Shown one piece after another: positions 1 through 11,399 of a stretch of DNA of 64,000 nucleotides. The stretch covers positions 83,604,862 to 83,668,861 of the forward strand of contig NC_080584.1 of the NCBI RefSeq assembly GCF_029962835.1, written 5' to 3'. Origin of the DNA: Magnolia sinica. Taxonomy: Eukaryota > Streptophyta > Magnoliopsida > Magnoliales > Magnoliaceae. The first letter of the stretch is position 1, and every line of letters starts with the position of its first letter. The position numbers and the translations under genes were made by a program. The notes below the pieces were generated by a model, which ran no database searches, was not told where the DNA came from, and saw nothing but the letters and a program-made list of their open reading frames with translations.

Positions 1-1092
1 TTTATTGTCGGTTTGCCCAGGACAAGGAGGGGGCATGACTCGATATGGGTGATTGTGGACAGGCTAACCAAATTAGCCTACTTCCTGCCGATCAAGACTT
101 CTAGCTCCGCCGATGATTTGGCTAAGCTGTATATCAAGGAGATAGTGCGGCTTCATGGCATCCCATTGGAGATTGTGTCAGACCGGGATACCCGGTTCAC
201 GTCGATCTTCTGGACTCGCATTCAAGAAGCTATGAGAGTGAAACTTAAGTTTAGCACTGCCATCCACCCGCAAACAGATGGGCAAACCAAACGGGTGAAC
301 CAGGTTTTGAAAGACATGTTGCATGCTTGTGTTCTGGACTTTCAGAAGAGTTGGGACGATTGCCTCCCATATGCTGAGTTCGCCTACAACAATAGTTTTC
401 AAGCTAGCATCGGTATGGCACCTTACGAGGCCTTGTATGGGCGCCCATGCCGAGCCTCGCATTGTTGGGAGGAAATTGACGAGAAGAGTTTGCTAGGACC
501 GGATCTGGTGCGGATCACGACCGAAAAGATTGGAATTATCCGACGCCGCCTCTTGACGGCTCAAAGCAAGAAGAAAAGTTATGCCGACACAAGGCGAAGG
601 GACTTGGAATTTGAAGCTGGGGACCACGTATTTCTCAAGATCTCCCCAATGAAGGGCGTTTTACGCTTTGGCAAGAAAGGAAAGCTCGCGCCACCGTTCA
701 TCGGGTCATTCCAGATTTTGGACCGTGTGGGTGCGGTTGCCTATCGCTTGACCCTACCCACGCTTCTAGCCGGAGTGCATAACGTCTTCCACATATTAAT
801 GTTGAAGAAGTACGTCCCCGATCCTTCGCATATCATCAAGTGGGAACATGTGGAACTTAAGAAAAATACCACATACATTCTTCCACCCACTCAAATACTT
901 GATAGGAAGGAGCAGGTCCTACGCAACAAGGTCATCACGTTGGTCAAGGTACTATGGACCCATCACGATGAAGAAGAGGCCACTTGGGAGACGGAAGCAG
1001 AAGTCCGCAAGTATTACCCAACCCTACTTCAACAATACGAACAGGTACAAATTTCGAGGATGAAATTTATTTGTAAGGGGGGTAGATTGTAA
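1..1092 (+). pseudogene. Ty3/gypsy chromovirus polyprotein, C-terminal integrase plus chromodomain (partial, probably inactive)
   Basis: The reading frame is open from base 1, so the 5' part (gag, protease, RT, RNase H, integrase zinc finger) lies outside the window. The integrase core shows VDRLTK, the SDRD motif carrying the second catalytic Asp (about codon 60), HPQTDGQ, and the AYNNS and GMAPYEALYGR motifs typical of plant Ty3/gypsy integrases. The first catalytic Asp would lie just before base 1. The residue 36 positions after the SDRD Asp, where DD35E integrases need Glu, is Lys (codon 289-291). A GPY/F-like region and a chromodomain (about residues 295-345, WTHHDEEEATWE) follow, as in the Tekay/Del group. 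The stop codon TAA at 1090-1092 comes from the TGTAA start of the LTR. With the catalytic residue replaced, this copy is unlikely to integrate by itself. Family call firm; clade less so. Confidence 0.93.
1075..1086 (+). other. Polypurine tract of the Ty3/gypsy element
   Basis: A purine-rich run (AAGGGGGGTAGA) lies immediately before the LTR start at 1088. This is the expected place for the plus-strand primer of reverse transcription, and it supports the LTR boundary. Confidence 0.75.
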
Positions 1093-4071
1093 CAACCGGT
1101 CCAACAGTACAGTGTCTTGGGGTATCCACGTAAGATTTTCTGCAGGACCGATCATTTAAACCATGTGCGATGAGGTATCACAGACAAATTCAATTAGGAT
1201 TATCCCATTAGAATAAACTGGACGGGTCATGACAGGACACGGTGCTGGCCGTCGAGCCAGATGGCTCATTTGCCCTTAGCGACAGCCCGTATGGGCTACA
1301 CCGTGACACAAGAAGGTCAGAAAATTTTAAAAATAAAGGGAACCATAAATTTCACTGGGCTTGTAGACCATCGCGGACCACGGACCCAGTGGACACCCAG
1401 AAGTGGGATCTGGCACTGACTAAATGCACCCCACCAATGCTAGGACCGAAATCTGGCGCTTGTAAATGAAACCGAGATATCAGGCTATCCAACCATCGGA
1501 TCTTTTCCACATTTACGGTGGAGGTCTAATGAATTTTTCTACACCCGTCCACCAACTCTGGGACTCGATCGTGGAACGGTGACCGTCGATCACAAATCAG
1601 ACCCGTACGACCAAACCTCAAATTCGATCGTCCCTAAATTTTGCATGGCCCTTCATCGGGCCATGAAGCAACTATCCTAGAAATTTCACAGTCAGGGGGC
1701 CACCAGAACCACTCCAATCACCAGAATAGACCTCTCAGGGCTGTTTAAAGATCAGAACCGTTGACTCAAACTCCACAACCGTCCATCCGTTTGTTTTTAA
1801 ATTTTACACGGGCCCTAATCGGGCCATAGGGCACCTACCCACCAAATTTGGTATCCAAAGGAGTGTTAGGGCCATGCCAACTCAAAAAATGAGTCCTAGT
1901 AGGCTATTTTGGGAATTTGTAGAAATTTAAGGCCAAAGGGCCCAAGTCTAGGGAATAAACCCTAGCTCTCATAACTCTCCCTCATTTGCCACAACCACCA
2001 AGAGAGAAAGAGAGAGAAAGAGAGAGAAAGAGCCAAGAGGAGAGGATAGTGTGAGAGGAGGTGATTCAAGGTGGACCCTATATCGAGGTGGGAACTAAGG
2101 AAGCCGATCTTACATCTCCCTATCCTTTCCCAAAGGGAAAACCCAACGTTACAACCCCAAGGATCGCCCGTTGATTATCTAGGTAAGATCCTTCATCCCT
2201 TTTTTGCTTGAAACCCTTGTGTAGAGGAGAGACTTACATGAGATTTTAACATACAATGTATGCTTTAGGGATTCCAGCAATTCGATCCCAAAAATCCACG
2301 CTCCTAGGTCGTTCCCAAGCCTTCAACGAATCCGAAGGTGCAGACTATTGTTCTTAGGTGGCCTAACATCAATTTTAATACGAGATTAATGATTTTGGTT
2401 GCTTGGATGTCATATTTGGAGAATCTAGAGAAACCCTACGAATTGTAGGTTTGTTGAAATAATATGAAAATGTTGGTTTGACTCTTATGATGATTGTTCT
2501 TGCGTCTCACATGATTTGATGTATGGATGATTACATGTTCATGCCTTGTGTGATTTTTTCATGTGTTGTAGCCTCATAGGATGTATGATTATTGCTCTTG
2601 TACATATGATTTCTCAACATGGAGGAAGTGTTAACTTCCTCACCAACCCACACCACACATATACATTTTATTCATGATATTAATAGTTGCTTGTTAGAGA
2701 AAGTTGAATTGTATGTTGAGCAACATGAGAACATGGTGTTGAATATACTTGATGTTGCATTGGTTGTTGGCATGCTATGAGTCACTATTCCTACCCTTGG
2801 GTTGGTCAGGAACTTGAGGAGAGACGGTAGTCCTATCGGTAGGACTACGCTATGGTTGGACTTGTGGGTTGGGGCGGGTGTGTTCGGGTGGCTATAGTTT
2901 GACTACATGGGACCCTCGTGCCCGATGTCACACGGCTCACACTCGCCTGACTCGTGAGGTCTAACCTACTGTCTGACCAACCTTGATTGTTAACCCTGTT
3001 TGCTCACACATGTTTGGAACCTGGAATACCCTACAACCGTGGTAGCCCATCAATAACCCACTTGAAATTGGTTCACAGCCTCGTGAGCCGGGCATGGTGG
3101 AATGTGACACCGTGTCCGAGCTGTCAGCCTATGTTGGGGTACCGCGCCTCCCCGTAGTGACCGCGAGCGATCCCTTTATTACGACACTCCTCATGTGCTT
3201 GAAGTTGGAGATGAGGAACCCGATGAGATCACGGACCGCGGGGTCTCGGCCTCACGCATTGGGGGTCTTGGCCTCGTAACCTGTTTAGGGCGTTGATACG
3301 TGGGGTGTACCAGATTCTCCAATAGGCTGGATGAATGGACTTAACTAATAACTCGGCTAACACGATCACATTGCATCGCACTAGATAGGGTGGCGACTCG
3401 GCAGTCGAGGTCGCACTGAGTGAGTGTTGTCATTTGCGATCGTTAGATGGTGTCGTTCGAGAGAGCGTCGTGGTGAGGGCATGCATCTTGTCATGCTGCA
3501 TACATGCGCATTAATAAGATTACTTAGACGTGTGTGATTGTCTGCTTTTCGTTAAGATCATATTATAATTGATGCTTGTGATAACTTAAGGTTAATAGCA
3601 CCCACTGAGTTTATCACTCACTCCCACTCTGGGACGGTGTTTTAAAACATCAACCAGACCCATTCATAGATGCAGGTGACACAGGGTTGGAGGAGCCTGG
3701 CAAGGCGAGCCTCGACGAGGAGGGCGAGCTATCTTATTTTCAGTTGATGGACGACTCTCCATTGGCTTGATGGCATGATCGGGATTGCTGGGCTGTGGGC
3801 TTAGCCGTATTATTTTTGGACATAGTATTCTTTTGTTGTTTTGGTTGGGCAACGCTTGTGCGACCCCTTTTTTTATTTATTTTGGATCTGTATATATGAT
3901 AGATCTCTTTCATCTCAGTAGACTTGTTTGGTTATGTTCATGTTCCAGGAAATTCCAGGCTGCGCAAATTAAACTGGATTAAATGCTCATTAATGAAAGT
4001 CGGTTATAAGTGACTCTCGGGAACTCGGGAGTTGAGCACAATGCGCGACCCCCGAATTCCAGGGCGTTACA
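1088..4071 (+). mobile_element. 3' LTR of the Ty3/gypsy element (2,984 bp)
   Basis: The LTR begins TGTAAC directly after the polypurine tract and ends GGGCGTTACA, giving the TG...CA and TGTAA...TTACA palindromic ends also seen in the LTRs at 35895, 35363 and 44049. It has a purine-rich GAGAGAAA leader (about 2000-2040) just after a CCCTAG-containing stretch, probably near the transcription start. It also has conserved blocks near the 3' end (CACTCACTCCCACTCTGGGA at about 3616) shared with the other LTRs. The 5 bp after it are CACAC; the matching left duplication would lie beyond the window. No host gene was recognised inside. The short ORFs here (for example 1242-1469 and 3094-3279) are not conserved between the LTR copies. 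Confidence 0.88.
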
Positions 4072-4076
4072 CACAC

Positions 4077-5077
4077 TGTCTGACAGAATTACAATAGAAG
4101 AAAAAATCTCAAAAGAGAAAGGAGAAGAGAATAGAATTTGTGATTTAGACTACTGCACTGGTCAGTCCTTCAGCCACTGGTTCAGTTGAACCATTTTAGA
4201 CCACACCGTTGGTCTGTTCTTCAAGCAATGGTTTAAGCTTGTTGTCTTGCTGAATTCAGTAGAGTATAGGAGAGGAGAGGCTGTCTTAGTTTGTATGGGT
4301 CTGCTGGAGTGGGTTGAGAGATGGTTTGGAATCCCATCCAAACCCTGTTTATATAGGCTGTGGTGGCTGGGGGTTATAGTCGAAGGAAATAACTCCCATT
4401 AAGCCTTTTCTATCTGTTGGAAAACTAGCCGTTTTATGGCCGTTTTCTGACTGTTGTACATGAGCCATAACCACTATTGCATATGACTGTTGTGAGACAG
4501 CAGCTAGCCGTTTTTTAGCTGTTGGGCTATTCATGCGGCAGTTACAGCTGGTCTTTGCACTAATAGCACAACTGTTATAGTTTTTGCTGCAACAACTCTT
4601 TTCATCCTCACTATATATACTAGAGGACTCTCATTCAGTCCTCTAGTCTTTTCCTTTAGCCAGTCATCCGATCTAGCTGGTTAGTCGCACCGCGACTCGC
4701 ACACGTCTCGCTCTAGTTCGCGAAGGGAGCGACCCTCTGCGACACGATGCGCACGTGCGCCACTAGCGCCTCTACAGCCACATTGCCTCATATGCACACG
4801 CCCTCGCACCAAGCCCTGACTGAGCCCGAGGCCGAGGCCGAGCGTGCGCGGGTCTTCCAGTGGCACTGGAACACGTAAGTTCCATTTTCATTTGGACTAA
4901 GTGGGTAAGTATTATAATACTCCACACTCCTCATATAAACTACAAAAATTCCTTCTCCTTTTCCGACGTGGGACTATTCCCAGAATCATGAAAATGGTGT
5001 TTTTCAAACACTTTTTTGAATATAATATTTAATATATTTAATATATATATTTTTTTAAATCAACTTTTTTTGCAACA
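4077..5077 (-). mobile_element. Probable LTR of another retrotransposon, minus strand (about 1 kb)
   Basis: Read on the minus strand, this segment starts TGTTGCAAAA at 5077, passes an ATAGTCCCACGTCGGAAAA-type block often seen near plant LTR starts, then a TATATAAA box (4348-4355), and ends GTCAGACA at 4077. The flanking 5-mers do not match, so it is not a clean solo LTR. The Ty3/gypsy LTR sits exactly at its left edge, so its internal region may lie beyond that element, outside the window. A GC-rich stretch at 4681-4866 contains a spurious ORF. The call rests on end motifs and promoter order, not on coding sequence. Confidence 0.45.
4348..4355 (-). promoter_or_regulatory. TATA box of the minus-strand LTR
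   Basis: On the minus strand this reads TATATAAA, followed by a pyrimidine- and CA-rich leader towards lower coordinates. That fits the U3/R boundary of the LTR at 4077-5077. Confidence 0.4.
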
Positions 5078-5439
5078 ATACAAACCCAAATCCAACTTCA
5101 CTGGTTGAGTTGGTAGGTCGGGTCAAAAGTTTTGCCACACATTCTCATCAATAAAAGGATAGAAAGACATCTGAGAATAATGTCATGTGGCCCACCAGTT
5201 GGGTATAGTTGTTAAGGCCATGATTGTGAATTATTTGGATGGAAGGAATGATTGTGAATTTTCTCCTTTTTGTGAGACTGACTAAGATCCACATTGTAAC
5301 AAGCAGGAAACCGTTGTAAACCGTTGGGGCCCACATCTTGTTCCAATCACGACCGTACAATAGCTTGTGGAGTGTGAAACCAATGTTCATTACTCCCGTT
5401 GAATGTAATGTCCCAACAAATCTTATCGGATTGTGGGTT
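5078..5439. other. Intergenic, degenerate foldback-element remnants
   Basis: There is no convincing gene. Fragments such as GGGGCCCACATC (about 5327) resemble arms of the foldback family. The ORF readings across 5148-5474 run through these repeats and look accidental. Confidence 0.5.
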
Positions 5440-5876
5440 GCAGGACGTGGCCCAAGTTCTGTGGAGCCCACCATGATGTATATGTTTTATCCACACCGTT
5501 CATCCGTTTTTCCAGCTCATTTTATAATATAAACCGAAAATTAAAGCATATCCAAAGCTCAAGTGGACCACACCACAGACAAGAGTGGTGATTCAACGCT
5601 CACCACAGAAGTTTTGGATTAAACTGATATTTTTGTGTTTTCCCTTCATCCAGGTCTCTGTAATTCTATGAACAAGTTGGATGACAGATATACATCACGG
5701 TGGGCCCTAGGAAGGTTTTAAACGGTGGGTGTCATTACCCAGTGATTCTTGTGGTGTACTCTACCTGATCCTCGGTTCTATTTTATTTTTGGGCCCATGC
5801 CCTAAAATGAGCTGATGAAACGGATGGACAGTGTGGATAAAAAGGTGGGCCCCACAGAGATTGGACCACGTCCTGC
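5440..5876. mobile_element. Foldback (GTGGGCCCCACC-family) element, 437 bp
   Basis: Terminal inverted repeats begin GCAGGACGTGG on the left and end CCACGTCCTGC on the right. They continue inwards through TCTGTGG and GCCCACC into the family stem (ATCCACACCGTTCATCC against GGATGGACAGTGTGGAT). The interior carries the family palindromic blocks GTGGACCACACCACAG and GTGGGCCCTAGGAAGG. No coding capacity. I found no clear target duplication. Confidence 0.75.
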
Positions 5877-6629
5877 TGCTGGAAATTCTCGATACAGGTG
5901 CAGAAGGAAATCCGCGTCTGTATCTTGGCATGCATGCATCTCGTTATTTCAGGATATGTACTCGATCCAGCGTTTGTACATGATACGCGGGTTTTCCATT
6001 TGATGAGTGGGGATCAGGGTAATCTGGACTGTCCACCTTGGATTTACCATGCTCCAAAAATCTCCCACGTTGGATGATCTTAGCACCCCATCTTTGGATT
6101 TTTTTTATCTTTTTGTCCAACGTGGACCATTAATGTATTTATCTTCTCAACCGTATATTTTCAGGCCAGATATCAATGGCTTAAGATTGTCCTGTTGAGG
6201 ATATTTTCACCAGATAGACAATCCATGGTCGAGTGCAACCAACCAATGGTCTGGATCACTGAAACAAGGGCCTCACCTGTCAGAAATGAAAACCCTAGTA
6301 TACAACTTTCTTAATAAAGTAAACACTTTTATAGGATAAGGGTCACTTCAGTTATTTTGGAGTATAGCCGTTGGCCAGCAATTTCTCTCCACTCCAAATC
6401 AATCTCTTTGGTGTGGACCACTTTAATTTCAATTTATAGCCGTTGAAAATTTCCCCCATGCATCAGTTTATAGCCGTTGGCCAGCGATTTGCCTTTGAAA
6501 AATCCATCCACAGTAGCCACACGCAGAAAGGTGACACGTGGCATGATCAGATGAGGACGTTTCCGTTAAAAAAAGTGACGTGGGACCCACTTATTGTTTG
6601 AGGGATTAGGGATCCTTGATCTTGCCACA
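5877..6629. other. Intergenic, no gene recognised
   Basis: A-T-rich DNA with a repeated TATAGCCGTTGGCCAGC phrase (about 6365 and 6471). The short open frames at 5815-6003 and 6007-6198 show no recognisable motif. Confidence 0.5.
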
Positions 6630-6638
6630 CATTTTTCT

Positions 6639-7177
6639 GGGAACGGATTGGCTACTCCCCCTGACACCAGCCCCGTGGCTGGTGTTCGGTGGTCTGTGGG
6701 CCCCACTATGATGTATGTGTTTCATCCATTCCGTTCATCCATTTTTAAAGATAATTTTAGGGCTTCAACCTAAAAATAATAGGGATATAAATCTTAGGTG
6801 GACCACACCACAGGAAAACAATAGTGATTGGATATCCATCATTTAAATCCTCCTAAGGCCCACTGTATTGTTTATCTGACATCCAATCTGTTGATTAGGT
6901 CATAAAGACCCAGATGAAGGGAAAAAACAAATATCAGCTTGATCCAATACTTTTATGGCCCCAAAAATATTTTTAATGGTCGACGTTCATTCAACATTGT
7001 TTCCTGTAATGTGGTCCAGTTGAGATTGGAATATATCTAATTTTTTGTATAGTATTATAAAATAATTTATAAAAGTAGATGGACGGCATGGATGAAATAA
7101 ATACATCATGGTGGGGCCCACAGACCACCGAACATCAGCCATTGGCTGGTGGCAGGGGGAGTAGCCAATCCGTTTCC
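6639..7177. mobile_element. Mutator-like foldback MITE (539 bp) with 9-bp target duplication
   Basis: CATTTTTCT occurs at 6630-6638 and again at 7178-7186. The inverted repeat starts GGGAACGGATTGGCTACTCC on the left; the right end gives the same reading with one mismatch in the first bases (GGAAACGG). It continues inwards through GGCTGGTG, CGGTGGTCTGTGGG and the family stem. A 9-bp duplication and a long G-starting inverted repeat fit Mutator-like elements; an 8-bp reading with a one-base indel is the alternative. There is no transposase ORF, so the element is non-autonomous. The best-bounded copy of its family here. Confidence 0.88.
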
Positions 7178-7186
7178 CATTTTTCT

Positions 7187-7550
7187 CTCAGCCTGCAATT
7201 CTGACAAGTGGGGTCCATCTGGTTCGGCCATCTAGACCATTGGACTTTTGGGTCCCATTGTAGATGGACCATGAGTGATAGTTCAATCATAGCCTTTCGA
7301 TTTGTGGTGAAAAAATAGACCGCTGAAAAGAGAAAGTCTCGAGATTTGGGACACTAGCATCTCCCAATCTGGAAGAATTTAATTATGTGGTCCTTCCCTG
7401 TAGGATGAAATTGACCAATGGTTTGGATTATCTAATCATGGGCCCCACTTGTAAGAACTGAAAACTTCACTCTACTATTGGAAAGCCTCGGATTGCGGAT
7501 CTTATCTTTTTTTATTTTTAAATCGGCCATTCCCACAGGGGACCCTGATT
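7187..7550. other. Intergenic, no gene recognised
   Basis: No conserved coding signal. It is unique-looking sequence between two foldback elements. Confidence 0.45.
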
Positions 7551-8007
7551 GCCTGCAATACCAAGCTAGGTGGGGCCCACCGTGATGTTTGTGAGAAATC
7601 TACCCCGTTCATCCATTTTTCCAGCTGATATTATGACATGAGCCCAAAAATTTGGTGGATCTAACGCTCAAATGGGCCACACAACATGAAAAGTGGAGAG
7701 GTGAATGGCTACCATTGAAACCGGCCTTAGCTCCACTTTGATGTTTATATTCAATCTAAACCGTCGTAAGGTTATTCCTACTGGGATGAACTGAAAACAC
7801 AAAACTATCAGCCTTACACGAAACTTCTATGGTCCCAAAAATGTTTCAACGGTGGTCGTTCAAGCCCACGTTGTCCTGTCGTGTGGCCCACTCGAGTTTT
7901 AGAACCTCTTCTTTGGAAACCGTCATAACATGAGCAGGAAAAACGAATGGACGGTGTGGATTTCTCACAAACATCACGGTGGGCCCCAACTAGCTTCTGA
8001 CCGCAGG
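7551..8007. mobile_element. Foldback element, second subfamily (AAATC/CTCACAAACATCACGG ends)
   Basis: The left arm GCTAGGTGGGGCCCACCGTG followed by ATGTTTGTGAGAAATC is mirrored on the right by TTTCTCACAAACATCACGGT and GGGCCCCAACTAGC. Outer ends are CCTGCAATA on the left and CCGCAGG on the right. This subfamily swaps the TATGTGTTTTATCCACACCG block for TTTGTGAGAAATC. A right-half relative lies at about 30000-30215. Confidence 0.7.
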
Positions 8008-8470
8008 AACTCTTCGGTAGAGGATATCGCAGGGTTGATCCGCGTCCATTCCAAGATGGGTTCTAGCACGTGGCTTACCTAAGATACGAGATGTCCATCC
8101 AAATAGACGGCTGTGATCAGTAATCACAGTCACTGATGGATGCCGATGGAGGATGGTGTAGTAGTACTTGCATGGGGCATGCAGAGTTTTCAGATCATTA
8201 CTCGAAAAAGCTTGTTTCCACACTCATACATGGTTCTAGTATAAAGTAGTCATGTGGCCCACCATCTGCCTTTGATCTTGATGACAATGACCATTGACCG
8301 TCATGCTCAGTGATGTTTTTTTGGGCATGCTTTTATCTTTAGATGGTCACTAGGGATTGATCAACGGCTCTGATTCCCCCCACACAACACTGACTGAACT
8401 CCTCTCTCCCCCTCTTTTTTTCATTAGTCAAAGCTCCTCCAAAAGATCAACACGTGGACCCCACTGTCTA
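8008..8470. other. Intergenic, no gene recognised
   Basis: No conserved ORF. The frame at 7990-8223 has no identifiable domain. Confidence 0.45.
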
Positions 8471-8478
8471 ATATGAGG

Positions 8479-9152
8479 TAGGGCTGAAAGTTAGGTGGGT
8501 TAGGTCGGGTTGGTGTTCAACCCTAACCCAACCCAAGGTTACTGTACATCAACCCCAACCCAACCCAACCCAATCTCAGGTTGGGAATTCTCAACCCAAG
8601 CCCAACCCAAGCGGGGGCTCTGTTGGGTTGATCGGGTTGGTCGGGTGTATAAATGTTAATATTTTCATTATTATATTTTAATATAGGACTTATTTTTTGT
8701 ATCTATAATTTTATTAATTATATATAATTATTCATCGTAAATAACTTCATTTTTTCTTTAAAAAAATAAGCTAAAATATAGGACAACTACTCCTTTAAAA
8801 GTCATGTAGCATAGCATGCAATCTATTTGGAAGAGATAAATCCGGCATATCTTGTTAGCTTAAGTCATTGGAAATAACCTGGACAAATGAGACCCGACAT
8901 CACTAGTATGCCTTCGACACAAACGATCCACACTCAATTATAATTTATAAGTAACTTATGTATTGATCGGGTTTGGGTTTGGGTTGGGTCGGGCAACCCG
9001 AGACCTCAACCCGAACCTGACCCAAGTTTTATCGGGTTGGTGTTTGTATAACCCAAGCTTGAGATCGGACCCGATACATGCTGCCCGAGCCCAACCCAAT
9101 GTCGGGTCGGTCACGGGTCGGTCGGGTTGAACCCGCCCAACTTTCAGCCCTA
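8479..9152. mobile_element. hAT-type MITE, 674 bp, TSD ATATGAGG
   Basis: The exact 8-bp duplication ATATGAGG flanks the element (8471-8478 and 9153-9160). Ends are inverted: TAGGGCTGAAAGTTAGG on the left and the same reading as TAGGGCTGAAAGTTGGG from the right. A TAGGG-type end with an 8-bp duplication is diagnostic of hAT elements. The arms are filled with AACCC/GGGTT words that form long imperfect hairpins; the middle is A-T rich. There is no transposase. Confidence 0.92.
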
Positions 9153-9160
9153 ATATGAGG

Positions 9161-10931
9161 TTCTTAGCTTGGCCACATATGAAGATTAATAGATAAAAAT
9201 GATAAATATATTAAATCATATGGGATTTGCCTAGTACTAGGTGCATGAAGCATCACCCAAAACTGAGTTAGACCCATTCATAAAATGGGCCAAGAGCTCT
9301 AGCCCAAACCTAACATGAGACCTGTATGCAATCCAGCACACTTCCAATTCATCGAACCCACGCCCAACTTGACTCGTTTAATTGTAATCGAGGTGGGCTT
9401 AATTGAAGTTCTCTTTTTAGCTTGTACACTACCAGTTTCACCATTTTCTTCTTAAAGATATTCGTGTAATAGAATATTTCCTTTATATATCATTAAACTA
9501 GTTGAGGAAGTCCTTGATCTGTTTCTAGCCACTGAAAGGATAAAATCTATCCTAAGTTAGTATTCTTGATCTTTCGCGCCTAGCACCTCCTTGCCTTCCA
9601 TGTTGGAGGAGGATCTTGTCGACCTCTTAATTACTATATTTACTTTCGCACGGTTATGGTTTATGGTTTGGCATGAGTAGTGGACCATGAATTACTTAGA
9701 CCCTAATTCCTTTTGACAGTCATGAGCCAATCTTTGTCATAGATCCCTTGTGTTCAAGGGCCTCGATAGATTTTAGCAATCACCACTTAAATCTCCTGTA
9801 TTGATAACTGGTAGGTTTGAAAGATGTTGAGTTACTTAATTCTCTAGAGTACAGTTCATGGGATTGTTTGCACCTAACTTATTATTAAAAGTGAGGGAAT
9901 AAAGAAAGAGAGAGAAAACATCTCACTCTCATACAAACTAATTTAGCAGGAGCTTTAAAAGGAGGAGATTAGAAAATCATTGTCTTTTGCCTCTATAATA
10001 TGATTAAATTTACAAGATAAAAAGCCTCTAGAACTATAATAAAATTGATAATAATGAAATCATTCTCTCTATTAGGTGATTGATATTAATATAAGCTTTA
10101 AAACCTTAATTTCATAATTAAAAATAGTAACTTACCTTGAAGATATTAAAGAAGTTTAAGATGACTCGAACATCTTGAATGATTCAATAAAGGGCTCTTT
10201 GGGGTAATGGATTTGGGGTCGGAACAGTGTTGTATTTTAAATGGAGTTTTCTAATATTTTGGGGTTATAAAATATTTCCCTAAAAAATTATTCCAACATG
10301 TTTCTATTTTAGCTTTTGTTTTTACTCCTACATTGGAAATTACAAGACTTTCAAGTGGTTTATAAGCAATGGTTGTAGTAGAAGGCTTGGGCCTTCAGAT
10401 GACATGGGAATTTAGGGAGTACATGTACTATCTCTTTGCCATAGCAAGTTACAGGTCCCATGATTGTATCTGATGAAGGCTCAATGGTTGAGTTGGGATT
10501 AAAGGCCCAACGGTTCAGCTCATGAGAAATTATCAACATGTGGGCCCCTGTGCTTGACGATATATGAGGAATCCATAGGCATGATAGAGCGAAATAAAGT
10601 CGTGCGGACTTGATACCCTTGAGAACTACCAAAACTACATTTGGAGAAATGGTACATTCCAAGACTAAGAAACTACACTACGGGAAATATCAGGCAATTG
10701 GGTAAAAATCTTGGATTGAATAAATAATCTTATATCTCAATTCGATTTTCTTGAGTTGGATTTGTTGGGTTATCGGGTAAATGTATTTCCATTGCTAGCT
10801 CAAGCTCTACCAACCCACTAAATGCTCTCCAAATCTATGGATTTATAGTCTAAATCCTAAATAATGAATTTCAAAATTGTCAAATCATAATCTATTGCAA
10901 ATTTATGAATTTGTTAAGTTCATGAATTCAC
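9161..10931. other. Intergenic, no gene recognised
   Basis: A-T-rich DNA with no domain-bearing ORF on either strand. The frame at 10360-10662 (minus, 100 codons) has no recognisable motif. Confidence 0.45.
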
Positions 10932-10934
10932 CAA

Positions 10935-11396
10935 GGGCGTGTTTGGCCGGGTGCTGGATATGGTATTAAGAGGTAATAGGAGGGTTTTAGCCGTTGATCC
11001 CATTCTGCATGCTGTTTGGGATGGCGGGTGTACATCATCCGCCGCAGCCCTCGTAAACACCGCCTGCTCTGAAGATGGATTCAGCAAATGTGGGATGCGA
11101 GTTTCCTATGCTATGTGGGGCCCACCGAGATATCCCATCATTTTCACTGGCCTACATTCAGCCATGAACCTGTTTTGAGGCAGATATAATGCAGTGAGTG
11201 GGGCACACCACAAGAAGCAGTGGAAATGCAAACCCATGGGACTTGCCATTTGTGACGGTCCAAACATGCTGCTGTATATCCCATGGGCTATTGCAAACCC
11301 ATGGGATCAACGGACAAACACTGACATCACCATCATTACCTTAAAATTGATCCCATCCCTCCTAATCCCATGGGTTTCGCCTGGCCAAACACGCCC
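10935..11396. mobile_element. Tourist/PIF-Harbinger-like MITE (462 bp)
   Basis: Inverted ends read GGGCGTGTTTGGCCGGG on the left and GGGCGTGTTTGGCCAGG from the right. The flanking triplets are CAA and TAA, compatible with a TAA duplication that has mutated on one side. Inside are repeats of CCCATGGG with TTGATCCCAT. The ORFs at 10939-11178 and 11194-11436 are accidental readings of the element. Confidence 0.7.
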
Positions 11397-11399
11397 TAA

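Noticed and set aside
3094-3279. Small ORF inside the Ty3/gypsy LTR
   Set aside because: The equivalent regions of the LTRs at 35895 and 44049 do not keep the frame.
4681-4866. GC-rich ORF as a gene fragment
   Set aside because: It lies within a probable LTR and has no recognisable domain; GC-rich sequence avoids stops by chance.
5148-5474. 108-codon minus ORF
   Set aside because: It spans foldback-element arms and has no conserved pattern.
8510-8640. Interstitial telomere-like repeats (AACCC/GGGTT)
   Set aside because: Words are AACCC, not the plant AAACCCT unit, and they lie symmetrically in the arms of a hAT MITE with its own target duplication.
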